In this document: piece after piece, positions 44,884 to 55,808 of the stretch
How the letters are laid out: every line of letters starts with the position of its first letter
Numbering within the stretch: the stretch's first letter is position 1
Assembly (NCBI GenBank): GCA_029260765.1
Contig: JAJDCP010000033.1
Span: 1-55,808 of the forward strand
DNA: 55,808 nucleotides
From: Planctomycetota bacterium
GTDB lineage: Bacteria > Planctomycetota > J058 > JAJDCP01
Direction of reading: 5' to 3'
Notes under the pieces: generated by a model
The model's database searches: none
The model's input: only the letters and a program-made list of their open reading frames with translations
Told to the model about the DNA's origin: nothing
Made by a program: the position numbers and the translations under genes

Positions 44884-45678
44884 GTGCCGCCGGAAGAAAG
44901 TGAAGTCCCTGACGTCAGCATCGTCGTCCCGACCTACCAGGAAAAGCCGAATCTGCGCACGCTCTCCGAACGCATCCGGGGGGCCTTTCCTCACAGCTAT
45001 GAGCTGATCTTCGTCGACGACAACTCACAGGACGGCTCCGAGCAGGAGGTGGCCACGCTGGCCGAAGAGGGGCACCCCGTGCGGATCATCGTGCGGACCA
45101 GCGAACGCGGCCTGGCGAGTGCGGTCATCCGCGGATTCGATGAAGCGCGGGCGCCTCTGCTGGTCTGCATGGACGCCGATCTTTCCCATCCTCCCGAGAA
45201 GCTCGCGCCGCTGGTTGCGCCGATTCTCGCGGGCGAGGCCGAGATCACGGTCGGTAGCCGCTATGTCCAGGGGGGCTCGACTGCCGGGTGGACCCTGGTA
45301 CGCGAGATCATTTCCCGCACAGCGATCTTCATGGCGCGACCTCTGACCCGCGTGCGCGACTTGACCTCGGGCTTCTTCGCGGTCGCGCGCAGTGCCTTGG
45401 AAGGCGTCGAGCTCGCCCCGTTGGGCTATAAGATCGGCCTGGAAGTGTTCGTAAAAGGCAAGCGGCAGCATCCGATCGTCGAGGTCCCGATCAGCTTTGT
45501 CGACCGCGTCGCCGGGGAGACCAAATTTGGCTTCCGCGAGCAGTGGAACTATCTGCGCCATCTGAGACTACTTTACCTGCACTGCTATCCCGTCTTGGCC
45601 CGCCTGCTTCCGCTCCTGCTGCTTGCGGGTTTGGCTGTGGGCAGCTACTATCTGTGGACGCGCGTCCTACACTCCTGA
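44884..45678 (+). CDS. DPM1-like family 2 glycosyltransferase
   Basis: The 264-residue protein has the DPM1-like layout: VSIVVPTYQEKPNL, FVDDNSQDGS, the metal-binding DADLSHPPEKL (~98), GSRYVQGG and the RDLTSGFFA block. A C-terminal hydrophobic helix (~240-258) anchors it in the membrane. Such enzymes move a sugar from a nucleotide donor to polyprenyl phosphate for use in envelope glycans. The GTG start follows GGGAG. It lies 54 bases after murD on the same strand and may belong to the same envelope operon. Confidence 0.88.
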   Translation: MPPEESEVPDVSIVVPTYQEKPNLRTLSERIRGAFPHSYELIFVDDNSQDGSEQEVATLAEEGHPVRIIVRTSERGLASAVIRGFDEARAPLLVCMDADLSHPPEKLAPLVAPILAGEAEITVGSRYVQGGSTAGWTLVREIISRTAIFMARPLTRVRDLTSGFFAVARSALEGVELAPLGYKIGLEVFVKGKRQHPIVEVPISFVDRVAGETKFGFREQWNYLRHLRLLYLHCYPVLARLLPLLLLAGLAVGSYYLWTRVLHS

Positions 45679-45714
45679 ACCCTCCGCGAATCTCCCATCC
45701 ATTGGAGAATAGCC

Positions 45715-47079
45715 ATGTCCCTGGCAGCCTTCCTGAAGAATGTCGATGCCTTCCAGAGCCTGTCTACCGCCTCCCTTGAGCGGCTGACCAACAAGGTCCA
45801 GGTTCGGGACTTCAAAGCGGGCACAGCCATCATCCGCAAGGCCGCACCGGGCGACTCGATGTACATCATCCAGTCGGGCCGCGTGCGTGTGCCGATTCTC
45901 GATGAGCGCGGACGCAAGCAGTTTACTGCTCAGCTGGGAGTCGGCCAGTTCTTCGGCGAGATGGCTCTGCTGACCGGTGAGCCCAGGTCTGCCGACGTGT
46001 TTGCAGACACCGACTGCCGCTGCCTGATCATTTTCAAGGATGCGCTGAACGAGTTGCTGCGCCAGCACCCGACCGTCGCAACCTTCCTGACCGAGATTCT
46101 CGGCCAGCGTCTGATGGAATCGGGCACCATCCGGCAAGTCGGCAAGTACAAGCTGATCGGCATGCTGGGGCGCGGGGGGATGGCGATCGTCTTCGAGGGC
46201 ATCCACCCGCATCTTGGAAGGCCCGTTGCGGTGAAGATGCTCGCCCACGAGCTGGTGTACGACAAAGAGTTCTCGGACCGCTTCAAGAATGAAGCCCGCA
46301 TCATCGCCAAGCTGCGCCATGAGAACATCGTCGAGGTCTTCGATACTGAAGAGGCCTTCGCGACGTTCTTCATCGTGATGGAGAAGCTTGAGGGCATCGA
46401 CCTCGAGAAGATGGTCGAGACCCGCGGGACCATTCCTTTCGACCAGGCACGCGACATTCTCGGACAGTTCGCCGCAGCGCTGAACTATGCGCACTCGCGC
46501 GGTATTGTGCACCGGGACATCAAGCCCTCGAACTTGATCATCAACCCCAAGGGGCTGGTCAAGCTGATGGACTTCGGCATCGCGCAACACCCGACCCTCG
46601 AAGACGCGCTCGAGGTCAAAGAGGGCGTGATCGGCACGCCGGAGTACATGTCCCCAGAGCAGGCGCTTGGTGAGGCGATCGACGGGCGTTCGGACATCTA
46701 CTCCCTCGGCATCGTCGCCTACGAGATGCTGACTGGCGAGCTGCCTTTCTCGCACGAAGATCCGGTCGAGACCCTGCGCATGCAGCTCAACAACAAGATG
46801 CCTGACCCGCGTAAGCGCAATCCAGGCATGCCGGACGACCTCGTGCACCTGATCATGAAGGCCACAGCCAAGAATCCCAAGGACCGCTTCCAAAGCTGCG
46901 CCGAGATCGAACGTTTGTTCGTCAAAGAGAAGGTCAGCGGCGGCCTCGACCTCAGCAACACGGGCGTCAAGACCCTGACCTTCTTGTATGACAAGCGTCG
47001 GGAAGCGGCCCTCAAGGCTTTCCTCGACGAGGTACGCCGCAAAGCCGGTGGCATCTCCGGCGTGTTCGTGCCGAACTAG
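45715..47079 (+). CDS. Ser/Thr kinase with N-terminal cyclic-nucleotide-binding domain
   Basis: Residues ~10-125 of this 454-residue protein are a cNMP-binding domain (PGDSMYIIQSGRVRV; phosphate-binding-cassette region GQFFGEMALLTGEPRSADV). Residues ~143-395 are a complete Hanks kinase: [24 protein letters not shown] (~265), DFGIA, SPEQA and SDIYSLG. A short C-terminal tail follows; no membrane helix is present. The order is that of eukaryotic protein kinase G, so the kinase is probably gated by cAMP, cGMP or another ligand. The Arg in the cassette (EPRSADV) fits cyclic-nucleotide binding. ATG with GGAGA upstream. Confidence 0.93.
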   Translation: MSLAAFLKNVDAFQSLSTASLERLTNKVQVRDFKAGTAIIRKAAPGDSMYIIQSGRVRVPILDERGRKQFTAQLGVGQFFGEMALLTGEPRSADVFADTDCRCLIIFKDALNELLRQHPTVATFLTEILGQRLMESGTIRQVGKYKLIGMLGRGGMAIVFEGIHPHLGRPVAVKMLAHELVYDKEFSDRFKNEARIIAKLRHENIVEVFDTEEAFATFFIVMEKLEGIDLEKMVETRGTIPFDQARDILGQFAAALNYAHSRGIVHRDIKPSNLIINPKGLVKLMDFGIAQHPTLEDALEVKEGVIGTPEYMSPEQALGEAIDGRSDIYSLGIVAYEMLTGELPFSHEDPVETLRMQLNNKMPDPRKRNPGMPDDLVHLIMKATAKNPKDRFQSCAEIERLFVKEKVSGGLDLSNTGVKTLTFLYDKRREAALKAFLDEVRRKAGGISGVFVPN

Positions 47080-47141
47080 CTTCCGAGGGGCGGGGTTCAC
47101 CCCCGCCCGGAAGCAGCGGGGGGGGTGAACTAGCTTCCGAG
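47073..47141. repeat. 15-bp direct repeats flanking a GC-rich hairpin insert
   Basis: GAACTAGCTTCCGAG occurs at 47,073-47,087 and again at 47,127-47,141. The first copy contains the stop of the kinase gene, the second the stop of the convergent zinc-ribbon gene. The 39 bases between them carry the hairpin shared with position 162 and a second G-rich run. The layout looks like an insertion with duplicated target, or a slippage duplication. Confidence 0.6.
47087..47108. repeat. 22-bp hairpin repeat, copy 2
   Basis: This is the exact reverse complement of 162-183. It folds as GGGCGGGG with CCCCGCCC. It lies between two convergent genes, where it could act as a bidirectional terminator. Confidence 0.6.
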
Positions 47142-47849
47142 CTGTGCCTGAAGGGCGGCGATACGCTCGTCGTAGCCTTTGAGGCCGAGTTTCTTGCCCT
47201 GCTGAGCGACCTCCAACGCCCCTTGCAGCTGGCCATCCTCTTCGAGCAGAATCGACAGATGTTTGAAACAGCTGAAGCTGAGGCGGATGGCGCTGCCCGC
47301 TTTGCGTCGGCGCTTGCTCTCCCGCACCAACTCGCGCGAGATCGCGAGGTCTGCGCGGCAGGCCTCGACACACTGCTCGCGGGCTCCCACCACCAACCGT
47401 CGGCAGCTGAAGGTCAGGGTGATCAGCTCACTCAGCAGCTCATGTCGTTCGACCAGTTCGACATCGCTCGCGAGTTTTTGCTGGATGGCGGCGATCTCCA
47501 GTGCGTGCGGATGCTCGCTTGCCGCGCCGGCCACCAGAGCCTGCCCGCCTTCCATGCGCCTGCTGTCGGGCACGGGCACATCGTTGGCGCGCAACACGTC
47601 CTTCACGTCGCGCACCAGACGGGTGTAGAAGACTGCGAACTCACGGGCTTCTTCTTTGTCACTGAAGACGTCGAGCTCGCACAGGCGACCACCGCGGCCA
47701 CAGGTGCAGCGCACCTTGACACGCGGCCGTGCCTTGACATGGACCCGGAAGGCTTTGCGGCAGTCGCGGCAGAAGATGTAGATCTCCTGCTTTGTCGGCG
47801 CATCGGGATCGTAGTCCTGGTGGTAGCCGTCTTCCTGACCCCATACCAT
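47130..47849 (-). CDS. Zinc-ribbon protein with helical C-terminal domain, function unknown
   Basis: The 239-residue product has a four-Cys zinc ribbon near the N terminus (CRDCRKAF, then CTCGRGGRLC, ~27-57). The rest is largely helical; the C-terminal ~80 residues look like TPR-type helical hairpins (FKHLSILLEEDGQLQGALEVAQQGKKLG). No signal peptide. It lies 6 bases downstream of the DUF3480-like gene on the same strand, so the two are probably made together and may act together. I do not recognise a named family. Confidence 0.75.
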   Translation of the reverse strand: MVWGQEDGYHQDYDPDAPTKQEIYIFCRDCRKAFRVHVKARPRVKVRCTCGRGGRLCELDVFSDKEEAREFAVFYTRLVRDVKDVLRANDVPVPDSRRMEGGQALVAGAASEHPHALEIAAIQQKLASDVELVERHELLSELITLTFSCRRLVVGAREQCVEACRADLAISRELVRESKRRRKAGSAIRLSFSCFKHLSILLEEDGQLQGALEVAQQGKKLGLKGYDERIAALQAQLGS

Positions 47850-47855
47850 GCCGGC

Positions 47856-48947
47856 TCAGTCCATCCATTCCAGGCTGAAGTTCAGACCGCGTCCTTGAGC
47901 CGCAAAAACCCAGGCATTGCCGAGGCTCAGTGCGCTCCGCAGCTGTTGCCAGGAGGCCTCTTGCAGCTCGAGTGCATAGCCGTCCTCGACCAGTCGTCCT
48001 AAGTCGGCCGGCCTTCCGGGCAAGCATAGGACAAAACCTCCAGCCAATCCAGACCCGTGGCCCTCGGGAGGCACGATGGCGGCCGGCTCTTTCTGCCCCT
48101 CCTCCCAGACCAGCCGTCCCGCAGCGTCCGGCCGCGGATCGCCCAAAAGAGCCAGGGGCTCGTCGGGCTTCAGCTGCTCGAGCTGGGTCTTGAGCGCGCT
48201 GAGCACCTGCCGGGAGATGCGGAGCTGGAGTGTGTTGCCTTCATGGCCGATCAAGGCGCCACGTAAGATCAGGCGCGAGACAGGATTGAGCACGCTGGCC
48301 TGCATCAACAGTGGGCTGACCACGCTCGCTCGCTGCCGCTCGGACCAGGGCGGATGGGGGTAGTGGCTCTGGCGTCGGCCCAGCCGGGTGGTGATTCTGT
48401 AGGTGCCGAAGGCCTTGGCGACTTCGAACTCGTCTTCGCTGAGCAGCAGCGCGAGCAGGGTCCCTGAGGATAGAGGAATGCCGGGCAGTGGTGGGGCCGG
48501 CAGATAGGCCAGACTGCGGTGGGGGCTGCCCGCAAACAGGCCGGCCTCGCTGAACTGGGTCAGCTCTCCCAGCTCAACCTGGTCGCCCTCTTGTGCCATC
48601 TTCTCGAGCAGACCGAAGAACTTGAGGATCTCGGATGGGGGCTCGCTTTCCCCTGGCTCACGCCGCAGGCAGAAGACCAGCTCTTTCTGACCAGCCGCCT
48701 GCAGCCCCTCGCTGAGGTAGGTCCAGCACGGAACCGGGCCGCCGGCGCTCGTCAGCTCATGGGCAAAGATGCGCGCGCTGAGGCCGGGCCCCAGCTGTTC
48801 GACAACCCGCGGCTCAAGCGCGGGGCCGGTCGGTGGTTCGACCGCTGGAGCCGCCGCCTGGGGGTCGGGAGGCGGACCGCCGAACAGCTTCTTCAACCAG
48901 GGCGTTCCCTCCGGAGAGCGGCTGTACAATTTCTTCAACCAGGACAT
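47856..48947 (-). CDS. Bacterial protein resembling the C-terminal DUF3480 domain of SARA/endofin
   Basis: This 363-residue protein starts with two amphipathic copies (SWLKKLYSRSPEGTP and WLKKLFGG), possibly for membrane contact. A Pro-rich linker follows. The main domain (~50-355) matches, as I recall it, the SARA/endofin C-terminal domain: PVPCWTYLSEGL...GQKELVF, PP..IL..F..L, and AKAFGTYRITTRLG....YPHPPWSERQR. Eukaryotic members are endosomal adaptor proteins; the bacterial role is unknown. Of two adjacent ATG codons, 48,947 fits the CGAGGAGG best. Its first 134 bases overlap the end of the MFS gene in another frame. Confidence 0.7.
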   Translation of the reverse strand: MSWLKKLYSRSPEGTPWLKKLFGGPPPDPQAAAPAVEPPTGPALEPRVVEQLGPGLSARIFAHELTSAGGPVPCWTYLSEGLQAAGQKELVFCLRREPGESEPPSEILKFFGLLEKMAQEGDQVELGELTQFSEAGLFAGSPHRSLAYLPAPPLPGIPLSSGTLLALLLSEDEFEVAKAFGTYRITTRLGRRQSHYPHPPWSERQRASVVSPLLMQASVLNPVSRLILRGALIGHEGNTLQLRISRQVLSALKTQLEQLKPDEPLALLGDPRPDAAGRLVWEEGQKEPAAIVPPEGHGSGLAGGFVLCLPGRPADLGRLVEDGYALELQEASWQQLRSALSLGNAWVFAAQGRGLNFSLEWMD

Positions 48948-50139
48948 CATGCTCCTCCTCGGCTCCCCGCCGGGCATTGTGCCCGAAGCGGTGCTCGAGG
49001 ACCAGCCACAATCCCAGCCCCAGAGAGGTCAACAGCGCAATCAGGGCGAACATCGCAGGATCACCCCAGAGGTCTGCCACTGCTCCGAAGACCGGTGTGA
49101 CAGCCAGCTTGGTCAGCGCCCAGATGGCTGTAAAGCTGGCCAAGGCGGTGCCGCGCAGCGCTTGAGGGCTGCGCGTCACCACCTGACCACTCAGGACGGG
49201 GAAGGCGTAGCCGTGTCCGACACCCGCCAGCAAGCCCGCGAGCAGGAAGTCTGCGTCGGTCCAGCCCGTCGCCGCGAGCAGGGCGGCCCCAGCGTAGCAG
49301 CCCAGAGCGGGAGCGACGACGTTGGAGGGACCGAAGCGCGCGGGTAAGCGGGCTCCCAGCAGGCGCACACAGACCGCCCCCGCCGCGTAGCTGAACCAGA
49401 TGGCGGCCGGCCGCTCAAGTCCGCGGGTTTCAGCAGTGACGGTCGCGAAGGCCATGAAGACCGCAACCAGGCTCGAGAACGCCACCGTCGCCAACCACAC
49501 CGGCCAGAGTGGACGTTGGGCAAGCGCGCGCAGCGTTCCCGCCATAGACACTGCGGGACCGGCTGCGGACTTCGGCTCCCGCACCGGCAGCAGGCAGACA
49601 GCTGAGCTGGCGATCAGCAGCGCCACGACGGGGAACAGTCCGCGTAGCTCGGCCGGGGCAAAGCCGAGCTCTTTGACGACGGGATTCAGAGCCAGCGGCA
49701 GCAGTCCCGAGATGCCGAAAACTGCCAGCCCTTCGGTCCGCCGTGAAGGAGGGATGATGTCCGCGGCCAGGGCGAAATAGCCGGTGAAGAGTGTGCCCGT
49801 CCCCACACCCACCAACAGCTGCGCGGCATAGACGAGCAGGCCGAGTTCGCGGACCGCACCGCACAGTGCGACGCCGAATACCAGGCACACAGTGCCCCCG
49901 TAGAGCGTCGTCTTGCGTCCGATCCGGTCGAGAGACCAACCGATCAATGGCCGGGCAAGCAGGCCGCTGATTCCCGCACAGGCGAGTATGCTGCCGATCT
50001 CGGCTCGGCTGGCGCCCAAGTGGTCCAGGTAGAGCGGCAGCAGCAGCATGGAGGTGAAGCCGAGCGCCTGCAGGGAATGGCCGGCCATCAAGAAAGCGAA
50101 ATTCCTGCTGAGCAGGCGCCCCTGGGGCAGGGTGCTCAA
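48814..50139 (-). CDS. MFS transporter
   Basis: A 441-residue protein with about 12 hydrophobic helices and the family motif between helices 2 and 3 (GLLARPLIGWSLDRIGRK), so an inner-membrane secondary transporter of the major facilitator superfamily. The substrate is not readable. The C-terminal ~50 residues after the last helix are charged and low in complexity, and they overlap the start of the next gene by 134 bases. The TTG at 50,139 overlaps the stop of the preceding gene (TTGA) behind GGAGAG, which implies coupling. Confidence 0.85.
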   Translation of the reverse strand: MSTLPQGRLLSRNFAFLMAGHSLQALGFTSMLLLPLYLDHLGASRAEIGSILACAGISGLLARPLIGWSLDRIGRKTTLYGGTVCLVFGVALCGAVRELGLLVYAAQLLVGVGTGTLFTGYFALAADIIPPSRRTEGLAVFGISGLLPLALNPVVKELGFAPAELRGLFPVVALLIASSAVCLLPVREPKSAAGPAVSMAGTLRALAQRPLWPVWLATVAFSSLVAVFMAFATVTAETRGLERPAAIWFSYAAGAVCVRLLGARLPARFGPSNVVAPALGCYAGAALLAATGWTDADFLLAGLLAGVGHGYAFPVLSGQVVTRSPQALRGTALASFTAIWALTKLAVTPVFGAVADLWGDPAMFALIALLTSLGLGLWLVLEHRFGHNARRGAEEEHDVLVEEIVQPLSGGNALVEEAVRRSASRPPGGGSSGRTTDRPRA

Positions 50140-51440
50140 AACTCTCCAGCGATGTAGAAGGTGACCTCGTGACCGCCGTAGCCGCCATCGCGGATCACAT
50201 CGAAGTTGTAGTTGTATTCGAACTGCAGGCGCGTCTCGAACAGGAAGCCGCTGGTGATGCGCGCCCCGACAGAAGTCATGAAGTCGTCCTGCACCGACAG
50301 GTCGGTGGCATTGAAGCGCGGCCGCCGTATGTAGGTCAGGGCAGCGCGCGCGCTGAGGTAGAGGAAGAACACCGGCTCCCAGCGGTATTCGGCCATGAAG
50401 ATGCCATAACGATCTGTGTTGAATTCTTCGATCAAGGCTCCGGGCAGGATGGTGCGGCCTATGGACTCGTAGTCTTCGCCGGTCGGTCCGCCGCCAATCC
50501 GCCATTTGCTGAAACGGTCGAGGTCCCAGCCGACTCCCCCCTGCAGGGTGAGGATCAAGCGATGACGCTCGCTGTCCACAAAGGGCACGCCGGCGGCGCG
50601 CATGACGTAGCCAGACACAGAGGCATAGTCACGAGCCTCGGCGGCATGTTCCTGGCCGTCTTTGCCCCACCCGTTCCAGTTGAAACGGTGGGCGGCCAGC
50701 AGGTCGGCTCCTGTGACCCAACCCTCGTGAGGCAGGCCGAGCAGGTTCCGCTCCATCGTGTCGAGGCGCACGCGGATTCGGCTGCGTAGCTCGAGAGTGT
50801 TGCTGGGTTTGCGGAAGTTGTCGACGGGATCGTCGCCTTCAAGGAAGTACATGAAACCGGGCTCGGCGACGACCCAGGTCAGCTCGAACATGTTGTCGTC
50901 TTCGGTGGGAAACTCGAGCTGACGGCGGTAGCCGATCCCCAGGCCCAGATGCGCACGACCCCAGACAAGGCCCTCTTCAACGAGCGCCTTGCCGTCGATC
51001 GACTCGGTCTGCGTGATCGGGAGAGTCACACTGTCGAAGTGTAGAGAGCCTTCCCAGGGGCCCCACGCATCCATCGACCTCGCGTATACGATGTTGTTGA
51101 CCAGCCCGGCCACGACGGCCCGCAGCAGACTGTTCTCATCGGGGTGGTTCCAGAAGTAGAGCGCGCCGTAGGGAAGCAGGGAAGAGCCTTGCACATCGGG
51201 AGAGGCGACCGAGGCACCCAGGCCCCAGGCTTTGACATCGCGGCGGTTGCGCGGACGCACGGTGACCGGCTCTCCGAACAACTCGGTGCGGAATCCGCTG
51301 CCCGCACGTGGGGTTCGGTAGTCGGGGCCGAAGACATCGATGAAGGGGAGGTCTTCGTCTGCCAGGATCTCTTCCCAAACTCGCTGTGCACACAACGGGG
51401 CCACGCAGAGCAGCAAACATGGGAGCAGGAAACGCGGCAT
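50136..51440 (-). CDS. Predicted outer-membrane beta-barrel protein
   Basis: The 434-residue product has a signal peptide (MPRFLLPCLLLCVAPLCAQ). The mature part is dominated by alternating, aromatic-rich strands (AHLGLGIGYRRQLEF, YGIFMAEYRWEPVFFLYLSARAAL, LFETRLQFEYNYNF), and it ends in Phe, the typical signal for outer-membrane insertion. No exact family is recognised. It lies directly upstream of, and is coupled to, the MFS gene, so the two may move the same compound across both membranes. The ATG follows AAGGG. Confidence 0.75.
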   Translation of the reverse strand: MPRFLLPCLLLCVAPLCAQRVWEEILADEDLPFIDVFGPDYRTPRAGSGFRTELFGEPVTVRPRNRRDVKAWGLGASVASPDVQGSSLLPYGALYFWNHPDENSLLRAVVAGLVNNIVYARSMDAWGPWEGSLHFDSVTLPITQTESIDGKALVEEGLVWGRAHLGLGIGYRRQLEFPTEDDNMFELTWVVAEPGFMYFLEGDDPVDNFRKPSNTLELRSRIRVRLDTMERNLLGLPHEGWVTGADLLAAHRFNWNGWGKDGQEHAAEARDYASVSGYVMRAAGVPFVDSERHRLILTLQGGVGWDLDRFSKWRIGGGPTGEDYESIGRTILPGALIEEFNTDRYGIFMAEYRWEPVFFLYLSARAALTYIRRPRFNATDLSVQDDFMTSVGARITSGFLFETRLQFEYNYNFDVIRDGGYGGHEVTFYIAGEF

Positions 51441-51508
51441 GACAACCCTTGTCTGGTCCTGGCGGCCTGGGGGCGGCCGGGTCACATGCAACCGGCGCGG
51501 AACGCCAG

Positions 51509-51538
51509 AACATAGCATGGAGACCCGCAGACTGCCAG
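51509..51538 (-). promoter_or_regulatory. Predicted promoter of the outer-membrane protein gene
   Basis: On the minus strand CTGGCA (51,533-51,538) and TATGTT (51,509-51,514) are separated by 18 bases, with TGC just before the -10. The layout copies the promoter at 2120-2149. The leader is about 60 bases. Confidence 0.4.
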
Positions 51539-51561
51539 GCTTGATCGGCTCCCAGGGGGAC

Positions 51562-55808
<4,247 letters not shown>

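Noticed and set aside
50140..50505. Extension of the MFS frame upstream of 50,139
   Set aside because: It overlaps the outer-membrane protein gene out of frame and is Arg/His-rich, unlike a transporter N terminus.

Overview
The window is about 55.8 kb of GC-rich DNA from a Gram-negative bacterium. It is densely packed with genes on both strands; I see no tRNA, rRNA, CRISPR array or transposase. The best guess for the host is a planctomycete or a relative. This rests on six proteins carrying Hanks-type Ser/Thr kinase domains (seven domains in all), two of them fused to FGE-sulfatase-like domains, on zinc-ribbon N termini, on an outer-membrane-type protein, and on a MurL/MurD pair. It is an inference, because no ribosomal RNA is present to settle it.

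Left part (1-13,900): a short element with inverted-repeat ends abuts the 3' end of a VgrG/gpV-like spike gene with a C-terminal CHAP-like cargo domain. Next come a kinase-FGE membrane protein, a 51-residue bL34-like gene, NAD kinase (nadK), a fluoride channel (crcB), a zinc-ribbon protein with 20-residue tandem repeats, a fusion of a PHA-synthase-like hydrolase with a FATP-like acyl-CoA synthetase, glutamine-dependent NAD synthetase (nadE), and an alpha/beta hydrolase.

Middle part (13,900-27,900): a secreted protein with a polyproline linker; a minus-strand set of FHA-kinase, YeaH/DUF444, SpoVR and PAS-GGDEF cyclase genes with no PrkA kinase; a secreted VWA protein; a 1195-residue membrane protein with a degenerate kinase domain, Ig-like repeats and an FGE-like domain; exonuclease III; and a short operon of two membrane/pilin-like proteins with a MutT-type NUDIX hydrolase.

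Central candidate system (27,887-36,754): an ECF-like sigma factor, a kinase with a large unfamiliar N-terminal domain, a dynamin-like GTPase, a lipoprotein, and a second protein carrying the same unfamiliar N-terminal domain followed by a pseudokinase, a zinc ribbon and an intact kinase. The two proteins sharing that domain flank the dynamin-like gene. This is the part most likely to be an undescribed system.

Right part (36,791-55,808): uvrA; a small exported cysteine protein; a lipoprotein; an operon of a D-glutamate-cyclase-like protein, MurL and MurD, which indicates the L-glutamate-first route to D-glutamate in peptidoglycan; a DPM1-like glycosyltransferase; a kinase with a cyclic-nucleotide-binding domain, built like protein kinase G; a zinc-ribbon protein; a protein resembling the C-terminal domain of eukaryotic SARA/endofin (DUF3480); an MFS transporter; an outer-membrane-like protein; and a very repetitive Lys/Ala/Asp-rich protein that runs off the right edge.

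Many starts have a clear Shine-Dalgarno sequence, and several genes have -10-like hexamers of the form TAnnnT. Neighbouring genes often overlap by 1-20 bases or end within a few bases of each other, so transcription units are compact.
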